Positions 1-9,400 of a stretch of 64,000 nt of DNA are shown piece by piece. The stretch comes from Paroedura picta (Eukaryota > Chordata > Lepidosauria > Squamata > Gekkonidae). The position numbers were made by a program, and so were the translations under genes. Location of the stretch: assembly GCF_049243985.1 (NCBI RefSeq), contig NC_135381.1, forward strand, positions 13,751,345-13,815,344, given 5' to 3'. The first letter of the stretch is position 1; every line of letters starts with the position of its first letter. The notes beneath the pieces are model-generated. The model made no database searches. It saw only the letters and a program-made list of their open reading frames with translations, and had not been told where the DNA came from.

Positions 1-1960
1 ATAATAGGATCTTGGTGCAGAGCACAAAGTCATGCATGTCCTCTGCTCCCACTGGAAAAAAAAGGGTAGCATTTTGTGATTGTAGCGGAGTGTGCGTGCG
101 CACGCTTTATTAACTATTGTTAAGAATATTGCAGAGCATAAATTACGTTCCTGGCTGCGGCTGTACATTGCACCTCCCACATAAATGAGCCTGAAGAAGC
201 CGTACAGTCCAGCATTGCATGAATGTGCAGCGTGGTTTTCTTTGTACAAGAATGACAAGGCGAAAGTGCAGAATGATGCCATTCTAAGTCATCAAATGAC
301 TGCCCAGAAATGATGAAATTGGGCAGGCTTTACATGAGGGCCAAAAGCACTTTCTGATCGTAAGTACGGGCTGGATAACCCTTCCCCAGCACCTCCCTCC
401 CAGCTGTGGGGTTTGTTTGGTTTTTGCCTTTCAATTAAGGGCCAGAGGTGCTACTATTTTGGATGGCCCACCAGCTTGCTGTTGCGGCGTTCCACAGCCA
501 CAGGTTGTTGGAGCTTTGCCTTTTGCGTCTGCGTAATAGTGCACATTACAGTCATCCAGCATTCAATGCAGAAATGAACAATATACTTGTAGATTCCATT
601 AGGGGGCGCTGTTCACCTGGAAATGCATCTTCGCTGCCGGATTCCTCCACTCCGTTCTTGGATACAGGACACCCCGTCCTTGCAAGTCCCAGCCCATTTC
701 CAATTTGACTAATTGCATCTGGCATCCCTTGAAACTCCCTGCTCCAATTTCAGCCTCCTGTGGCTGCTTTCATCTTGGCGGATGCTGCTAAATTGCTGCA
801 GCCGGAATTGCTTAAGCAGTCCTGAGAGAGGCTTAATTCAGGGAGCCGTATCTGTGCAGGCATCTGTGGTCCCAGGGCTTCGCTGGGAGTAGAATGGGGA
901 ACTTTCTGGAGCCATCCAGCGCCCCTTGTGGTAGCCACTCAGCGCTGCAGTTTGAAATGTTTGTGAAGATGGTCACGTCTCCTCTGGGCACCTGGTGACT
1001 CTCCTTCCATTGGTCTTCCTTGTCCAAGCAGAATTATAAACATGCCCAGGTCAGACTTTAGTTCTGCAAGGTGTCAGGTAGCATTGATCTTACCTGAAAA
1101 GCAGCTTAAAGTGCTTAAAATAAATACATTACAAATGCCCACTTCTTGTTTATGCGGAGTCTCGGTTCCTTTCCTGCTGGTTTCCCCCGAGGCCCTGACT
1201 TTAGGGATTCTTGCTTCCCACACCCTCTGCATCTCAAGACTTCCTGTGGCTTCATATAGTGACATGCAGAATGAATTGTTCCCTGTCAGAATGTACGTGA
1301 TTAAGGGGAGGAGGAGGAGGCTGTGTTTTGTACTGTTCTCCTCAAGGATGTAGCAAAGCTAGAGAAGGACCAGAAAAGAGCCAACTGGTAGAGCCAAGGG
1401 TTTCCCTGCAGGAAGTGAAAGTATCACGCAGGCTTGTTGGTTCAAAAAACAGGCAAGGTGTTGTTTTTTTTCCATTAAATATATATCAATTGAATGAAGT
1501 TCTGATACCATTTGGAACTACACTTTGCAGCATTTCACTCCCTTCCCCCAAAGCAGAACCAGGAGGCATTCAGTCAAATTGATTGGCAGTACATTCAAGC
1601 TTCAAGACTGACATTTTTAACGCGTAGGATTCATTTCCACTAGAGGTACTGATGGCCTAGAGACTTAAAATAGCTTTAAAAAGTCTTAGACTCCCGGAGC
1701 AGAGACCTGTGGAAGATGAGAGCTTCCCCTTGAGTCAGGCTTTCTCTCCTCTTTCTTTTCACTCATTAGGCTGCCACCATTTCCTTTCTCAATTAGTCCT
1801 TTCTTTCCTTGGCAGGAGGATCCAGTGATCCATTTAGCAACTTGGGGAAGCAGTTTGGGGGTTTGGGGAAGGTGCTTGGGCTAACGAGCTAAGGGGAAAG
1901 AGAAGTCAAGACAGGCAAGGGAAAAAAGATTATAAGCCTTCAAACAATCGAATAAGTAAG

Positions 1961-1999
1961 ATCGAATGTCCAAGAATAACAATCGAATGTCCAAGAATA
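1961..1999. repeat. two-copy tandem duplication, 21-bp period
   Basis: The 18-base word ATCGAATGTCCAAGAATA occurs at 1961-1978 and again at 1982-1999. It is a small local duplication with no apparent function. Confidence 0.9.
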
Positions 2000-2069
2000 T
2001 TTAGATATGTTCTAACCTTCATGGTCCATAGGTGAGGTTCAGCTTTGTTGCAGAACTGTAATCTGCCAG

Positions 2070-2335
2070 TTTGGTGTAGTGGTTAGGAGTGCGGACTCCT
2101 AATCTGGCATGCCAGGTTCGATTCTGCGCTCCCCCACATGCAACCAGCTGGGTGACCTTGGGCTCACCACGGTGCTGATAAAACTGTTGTGACCGGGCAG
2201 TGATATCAGCACTCTCTCAGCCTCACCCCCACCCCACAGAGTGTCTGTTGTGGGGAGAGGAATAGGAAGGTGACTGTAAGCCGCTTTGAGCCTCCTTCGG
2301 GTAGGGGAAAGCGGCATATAAGAACCAACTCTTCT
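2070..2335 (+). mobile_element. tRNA-derived SINE, full length
   Basis: The head has an A-box-like TGGTGTAGTGG and a B-box GGTTCGATTCT near 2115-2125. An unrelated body follows and ends AAGAACCAACTCTTCT. The same family recurs at 7187, 33790, 47050, 49775 and elsewhere, with truncated multimers at 9470, 35726 and 55248. The tRNA-like head implies Pol III origin. It is not a tRNA gene because no acceptor or T stems close around it. Confidence 0.85.
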
Positions 2336-2940
2336 AATCGGCAGACGGGCCATTGTCAATTCTATGAGTTGAGGAAAAGGGGGGAGAGGAAAGTTGATCC
2401 AGTCAATTGCTTGAAGGTGGTAAGGGAGATAAGAAACAGGTTAAGGCAGGACAAGCAGGCACCCAGTCCTTTTATGTACATTGTGGTTGATGGTTCCTGG
2501 TCCCTTGCAGCTTCATCACGTTTCATGTTATTTTTTGCCTGCCTAGTAGTATGCAGTTGTGCAGGAATTTGTGGCTGCAAACCACAAGCAGCTTACTTAG
2601 CTATCTTTCTGGAATGCAAATCTTTTTGACGGGCTATTGCAAAAGCATGTCTGTAAGCCCACATGGCATCCAGTGGAAGATAATATAGATGGCAAAGGCA
2701 GGAGAAGGCCTTGCAAAAGAACAGATCATCTGTGGGTGTGGTTCATGTGTCTAGTCGCTAATGAATTCCAGCAAACAGAGAGAACAGATCATAAAGCCAA
2801 TGAAATGGTATCCGTGCCACTGATAACCACTTCTTTCATGGGACAAAGTGACCAACTCTGCCTGCTGAATCGATTTTATAGGGCAGGATTCTCCACTCGC
2901 CCCACCTGAAAAATGACATGTGCTCTTTTATTGATAGATG

Positions 2941-3108
2941 CAAATGGGTCGCCGTATTGGTCTGAAGTAGCACAATAAAATCAGAGTCCAGTGGCATCCT
3001 TAAGACTAACAAAGATTTATTCAGGGCGTGAGCTTTCGAGTCAAGGAACGCAGAGTGAATAAATCTTTGTTGGTCTTAAAGCGGCTACTGGACTCTGATT
3101 TTAATGTG
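2941..3108. repeat. inverted pair of the GTCCAGTGGCACC repeat family
   Basis: Arms at about 2972-3022 and 3057-3108 are near reverse complements, sharing AATAAAATCAGAGTCCAG and its complement. Single-arm relatives occur at 6191, 17826, 32598, 39218, 48130, 55990 and 63376. I do not recognise the class with certainty. It may be a non-autonomous DNA element or the end of a SINE. Confidence 0.7.
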
Positions 3109-3167
3109 CTCCTTTATGTTTACTTTTAAAGATCAGGTACAGTAGGTGAGACCAAATGGAACTATCT

Positions 3168-3188
3168 TTGTTGTTGTTGTTGTTGTTG
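3168..3188 (+). repeat. (TTG)n microsatellite next to an ASCC2 splice acceptor
   Basis: Seven TTG units end 14 bases before the exon boundary at 3202/3203. They occupy the place of the usual polypyrimidine tract. Confidence 0.9.
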
Positions 3189-3202
3189 CTGTCGACTTAC
3201 AG

Positions 3203-3427
3203 GAGTGACAGAACCACAACCAAAGGTTTACTGAATGACAAGAGCATCGTGGCCGAACAGAGGGAGCGCTACAGTCAGTACTCTGTGATAGTGGAGGAGG
3301 TTCCAGAACAGAGCGGAGAGGGCCTTTTCTGCCAGGATGATTATGAGGATGAGTACGATGATACCTATGATGGCAACCAGGTGGGAGCAAACGATGCCGA
3401 CTCGGACGATGAGCTGATCAGTAGGAG
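3203..3427 (+). CDS. ASCC2: ASCC2 coding exon (first in window)
   Basis: The acceptor CTTACAG ends at 3202 and the donor GTGAGT starts at 3428. It encodes the segment from SDRTTTKGLLNDKS to DDELISR, including the acidic DYEDEYDDTYDG stretch. It enters with one base completing a split codon and ends two bases into an arginine codon. Confidence 0.95.
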
Positions 3428-6400
3428 GTGAGTTTGGAGCTCCTTGTGGATTGGCCGATGTCGGGGGTGGCTAACCTGTGGATCTCCAGATGTCCATGGA
3501 CCACAATTATGATGAGTCCCTGCCAGCATGGAATTGTAGTCCATGGACATCTGGAGAGCCATAGTTTGGCCACACCTGGCCCGCGTCATAGATGGAACAT
3601 GTTTTTGTGCTTATAGTTAAGAGCAGATTGAGATTTGAAAATCCTTGCCGGGGGAGAAGTGGTTCAATCTAAGGGTTGTTGCCTGATCAGAAGAGGTTCA
3701 GTCTAAGCACTGAATAAAAGAGCAACATACAGACAGTCATCAGCAAAAAGACTGTAGATATCATAACAAATAAAATCATGTCCGTACTTCTGATGACGTG
3801 CCAGCCTTCTGATTGGAGCTGGTGTGCCATGGGGAAGCACCAGGTGGCCTCTGATTGGCCCTCAGTGGGAGGGACCTCCCCCACTGAAAGCCAGTCAGAG
3901 GCTCTTCCCTGCCCCCCTCCGCCACAACCAGTGAACCTCCTTGCCGCCACCGCAGGCAGCATACGCCAACCTCCACTGCGGCAGCCCACCATTCCCGCTG
4001 GCCTCCCTGCCCTCCCCCATGGGTCCACGAGCCTGGCAGCCTCCCCCACAGTGGGATTGACCAACTAGGAAGTCATATGTGGCTATTTGACATGTGGCTT
4101 TTGTGAGCACTGCTCCCGCTCCAAATTCCCCCAAGTGAGCTTGTTGCCGACAGGTGATTCCCACCTTGAAACATCCACCACCAGGCCCCATGCTACAGAC
4201 AGAAGGAAAGGATCCAGAAACTCATGCGGGTGCAGCCATGGTCATAGTTGTATCTTACGTGTATAAGTTTGGTTGGGTGGTGCACAGAGCATACCGCAGT
4301 CATGTGGCTGTTCTAGTTTTATGGACATTGCAGATGAGGCTCTCGGCAAGCCACAGGGTGAGTAGCGCTGGGTCAGGGGTTTGGACTAGAATGGGAGAAG
4401 CAGGCTCAGAAGCGGGTCTTTTTGTTGTGTATCTACTGGTGAAGAGCATGAGTAGCACCTGGCACAGAAATGCTTCCTGCTTCCATTAAAAGCTGAGCAT
4501 AAGGCAACGAGCCCGTCACGTGCGCTTCCCTTTTCTTACTAGTTCCCACAAGGCAGATAAAATTGGGTTTACCTCCAAACGTGAGGGTATTTATAGATGA
4601 GGTGAGCACATGCCAATCTCTCCCAGTGAGAACAAAAATTGAAGATGTTCCTTGTTGGTGTGATGCACATCCTCAGGCAGGGCTAAACTTTGTGGGGATC
4701 GTCACTGTGGATTGTTCACCTCGAAATTCTCGCTGTATTCTCTCAATCTACCCCACCCCTTCCCTGTAGGCCTTTTACCATCCCTCAGGTCCTGAGGTCA
4801 AAAGAGCAGGAAGAGGAGGAAGAGGAAGAGGAAGAAGAGGCAGAAACAAATGCAAAGGAGGCTGCCAAGGTGATTTGATTGGCGAGGGGGTGGGAAAAGG
4901 TCATGGGGTAAGCACTTGCATATTGCAGTTTCTGATGTGACGAGGCAGCGTCTTTTCCTGTTCTGCTCTGAACACAGAGGATGAACCACGGTATGAGGAA
5001 GCTTTGCACTGGGGTATCCTCATTTCGCAGTACTGCTGGTTTGGCATGGAGATTGGCAGAGGGTCGCCCCCGGGGAGCTGTTTTCTGTTATTTCCTTCTC
5101 CTCCTGGATCTAGCCTTAGCAGAAGGCATCCATAGTCCCCTCCCTTTTTCCATGCAGCCCCAGCAGCCTCTTTGGCCATTACAACCAAGTCTGTGCCCTC
5201 ATTACCTAGAGCAGGGGTAGTCAAACTGCGGCCCTCCAGATGTCCATGGACTACAATTCCCAGAAGCCCCTGCCAGCATTTGGGAATTGTAGTCCATGGA
5301 CATCTGGAGGGCCGCAGTTTGACTACCCCTGACCTAGAGTGATATATGGGTTCGTTGGACTGCATCATCCTGGATCCTTGGAATCCTCTGCCTTCACCCT
5401 CACTAGATGGCTGGCTAGGACCCGTTGGGGCAACAGGCAGTGAGGCTTTGCCAGGCATGGAGGGCACTTTGTGTGCCATGCCAGGCATCTTCTCACAATG
5501 ACTAGTTTCAACGTCACTGTGCTTCTGAGACATGCTTCCTCCCAAGGCCCACTCTCTGATCACTAATTTGACCGGCTTCTCAAGAGAAGGTTTTCTTTTA
5601 TGGAACAAGGCCTCTGGAATCATGAAGGCTAGAAATGTTCCACTATTTGGGTGATAAGATCAAGACGGGTAACTGTGTTAGTCTGTAGTGGTAGAGTGGT
5701 TTCTCAGTGGAACAGGCTTCCTCGGGAGGTGGTGGGTTCTCCATCTGTTGAAATTTTTAAGCAGAGGCTGGAGAGCCATCTGATGGAGAGGCTGATTCTG
5801 TGAAGGTTCAAGGGGTGGCAGGTTACAGTGGATGAGTGATAGGGTTGGGAGTGTCCTGCATAGTACGGGGGGGTTGGACTAGATGACCCAGGAGGCCCCT
5901 TCCAACTCTATGATTTTATGATTCTAAATTCCGTCTAAATATCCGGAAGAAGTTCCTGACAGAGTGGTTTCTCAGTGGAACAAGCTTCCTCGGGAGGTGG
6001 TGGGTTCTCCATCTTTGGAAATTTTTAAGCAGAGGCTGGATAGCCATCTGACAGAGAGGCTGATTCTGTGAAGGCTCAAGGGGGTGGCAGGTTACAGTGG
6101 ATGAGGGTTGTGAGTGTCCTGCATTGTACAGGGGTTTGGACTAGATGACCCACCAGATCTCTTCCAACTCTGTTATTCTATGATTCTATGAGAAGAGCAT
6201 GAGTCCAATTGTACCTTAAAGACTTTACAATATTTGTGGCAGGGTCTGAGCTTTCATCAGATCTGAAGAATTGAGCAGAAACTCACGAAAACTCACAACC
6301 TACCACCAGTTGTGTTAGTCTTTAAGATTTAAGAGGCTACTGGACTCTTGTTCTTTTCTTACAGTATCCAGGTGAGAGGCAGCAGGTATGGAAATCTGCC

Positions 6401-9400
6401 GCCTGCATCTGTCCTCTCCAACTTCTTTTTGTAGCCCAACACAGGTGTGTCACTAAGCTCAAAATTCCAAAATGAGAACAAAAGCCGTGCAGTACCTTTT
6501 ATTAAGACTAACAGCAACGACACAAAACAGGATGCCAGTTATTTGAGTGCACAAGAAATCTTCCTCAGGCTGAATGTGACAAAAGTAAAAAATCAAAAAG
6601 GAGGCGGGGGAGAGAACTACATCCCACGCCGTGGTTTTGAAGGACTTCTCTCATTGACATTCGTAATGCTGAATATTAGAGCATGTAGATATAAATAGGT
6701 GTCCTTGGTCTATGGCTGCATTCAGATTCCTTTGCCAGAGAGAGGAAGACAACAAGAGGTCTTTTCTGTATTGGAATGGCGAGGATCAATTGAGTTCCTT
6801 GGATCTGCCTGAAACCAGGGGGAAATACACAGATATCTTATGAGGTTGAAAGTAAAGGAACTCCTTGATAACCATTGTTGGAACACTCAGCCAGTGCTGC
6901 TTCTTTGCAATGAAGAAATGTTCATGTCTGCATGCAATAGGAGCCAGGGATCCGTGGCCAGTGGGGCTGCTCTGCATGAAGGCTGTTTATTTGTCATATG
7001 GCACGTGTAGTAGCCGGGAGATCCAAGGACTGTGTGGCAGCCAGGCAAGGGGCATTTGGGGGGTGGTTGGTCATTTCCTGCCTCCGCATCATGACCCCTA
7101 GTGTTCCTTGGAGGAACCCAAACCCTTGAAGGAGTCCGGTCCAAATACTAACCAGGGTGCCAGCCCTGATTAGCTTTTGAGATTTGATGGGTTGGTGTAG
7201 TGCTTAGGAGTGCGGACTTCTAATCTGGTGAGCCGGGTTCCGCGCCAACTGGGTGACCTTGGGCTTGCCACAGCACTGAGAAAGCTGTTGTGACCGAGCA
7301 GTAATCTCAGGGCTCTCCCAGCCTCACCTCCCTCACAGGGTGTCTGTTGTAGGGAGAGGAAAGGGAAGGCAATTGTAAGCTGCTTTGAGGCTCCTTCAGG
7401 TAGAGAAAAGCGGCATATAAGAACCAACTCTTCTTCTTCATCGGGCTCGCTTGGGCTAATTAGGGGTGCCTTATTTTAAAGTTTGTCATAGCAGTCCTGA
7501 ATCTAGCAGTGCGTTCCTTAAAGATACTTTAATAAATGTGCATACAAAAGCACAAGCAACATGCTATTAACTGCCTTCTACTGCTGTATGCACACGGAAA
7601 GTACTTTCCATTTATCACAGGAAATTGCTGTGAATGTGAGTCCCCCTCCTGTTCATTTATATTCCGATAATGTGCGAACTCCCCCCCCCCCAAAAAAAAA
7701 CTGCAGCACAACTTTATTTTTCTCCCTGTCTGACTTTGATTGTAGTAGTTAATTTGCTCATAATAATAACCTTCCAAGCTTTTCAAAAACCATTTATCTA
7801 TTCTTGGCTTCTTGTCGGTTCCCAAACGTTTTGCTCAGTTAGGAAATTATCCACCAGCGTCCTTCCTAGCAGGTTGGTTGAAGAGAAGAAATATTGTATT
7901 GGGACAGGGTTGGGGGTGGGTGGGGGGGAAGAGAGCACTGAAATATAGCCCTGGGCTAATCTTGGCTGAGGGCACGGTTTACCTGGTATGTTGAACATCT
8001 CTGGGTCATTTGCAGCTCACAGTGCTGGAAAAAAACTCTTACGAAAATGTTTGGGGAGCAGCTGTGTGGCACACTATGATGAAACCGGGATAGATAGCCG
8101 TTGTTTTTTTAGTGTGATTGCGAAAATATAGGAAGTTCCCTAGAGCCTCTTGTGGCGCTGAGTGGTAAGGCAGCAGACATGCAGTCTGAAAGTTCTGCCC
8201 ATGAGGCTGGAAGTTCAATCCCAGCAGCCGGCTCAAGGTCGACTCAGCCTTCCATCCTTCCGAGGTCGGTAAAATGAGTACCCAGCTTGCTGGGGGGTAA
8301 ACGGTAATGACTGGGGAAGGCACTGGCAAACCAGCCCGTATTGAGTCTGCCATGAAAACGCTAGAGGGCGTCACCCCAAGGGTCAGACATGACTCGGTGC
8401 TTGCACAGGGGAGACCTTTACTTTTACCTTTTTATAGGAAGTTCCCACATGCCAGTACAAAAGAGCAAGCATATCAAGCTCTATGTTTGAGTGCAGACAA
8501 ACCATACGGTCAAACTGGTCATTTTGGTTAGTTAGAATGCTGTCTAGGTGCAATAATACATTCTGATACATCCTCAGACTTTTGGGGGCCAGTCTGAACA
8601 TGCTGTTTTCTATTTTCCTCTCACAAACTGTATCACCTCTAGAATTCATGAGCAGGACCACTTTTTTGAAAGCTCCCCTCTCCCCGCCCCGCCCCCGCCA
8701 AAACCTCAAGAAATGAAATGTTCTTTCTATTCCACGGCAGGACCACTTTGTGCAGGACCCAGCAGTGCTGCGAGAGAGAGCCGAAGCCAGGCGGATGACC
8801 TTCCTCGCAAGGAAAGGGTGAGACATGCCCCTGCTCTGTGGGGTGAACAGCACCACTTCCTGTTGGCGGTGGTTCCACGGAACCTGGTTCTTTGAGAAAT
8901 AAAGGCCATCGTTGGCTAGTCCCCTTTTTGCCACTTCACTCTGATCTTGCACATCATGGCACTTGGCAGAGTGTTGTCACTCTAGCCCAGGGGTAGTCAA
9001 ACTGCGGCCCTCCAGATGTCCATGGACTACAATTCCCAGGAGCCCCCTGCCAGCGAACGCTGGCAGGGGGCTCCTGGGAATTGTAGTCCATGGACATCTG
9101 GAGGGCCGCAGTTTGACTACCCCTGCTCTAGCCCCATAAAGCCCAGATGTGTATATATCTTCTTTTTAAAACTAGAGCTATATTGGCTACCTTCCATTCC
9201 TTTAGCAAGGCCAGGTTTATGTATTTATTTATCATTAGATTTCTATCCTGCCACTTCTCCAAGGACTCATGGCGGGTCACAAAATAAAACCACAAAACCC
9301 TATATAATAACAATACCCCCTAACTGGTAAAAACATATCTCTAATCCCCCTGGCAGCCACCCTTGGGTGGGGCGCACAGATATTACTGCAGGGACCTGAT

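Larger units (their letters stand above)
1..3202 (+). other. ASCC2: ASCC2 intron (left end outside window)
   Basis: This is intron upstream of the first ASCC2 coding exon in the window, since a good acceptor ends at 3202. No upstream ASCC2 exon was recognised here. Bases 1-1960 and 2340-2940 look like unique or very old sequence with no gene seen. The rest is a tRNA-derived SINE, a short tandem duplication and an inverted repeat, each listed separately. Confidence 0.75.
4870..8740 (+). other. ASCC2: ASCC2 intron
   Basis: It holds a palindromic hAT MITE (5212), two tandem CR1 3' ends inside an older repeat (5655-6360), a tRNA-derived SINE (7187) and a Sauria SINE (8141). The stretches 6365-7180 and 7445-8125 are otherwise anonymous. 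Confidence 0.9.

Noticed and set aside
2070-2145. tRNA gene
   Set aside because: The A- and B-box-like words belong to a SINE head repeated many times in the window. The cloverleaf does not close and a SINE body follows.
4901-5623. 240-codon open frame on minus
   Set aside because: It crosses the palindromic MITE at 5212 and anonymous intron, and resembles no protein family.
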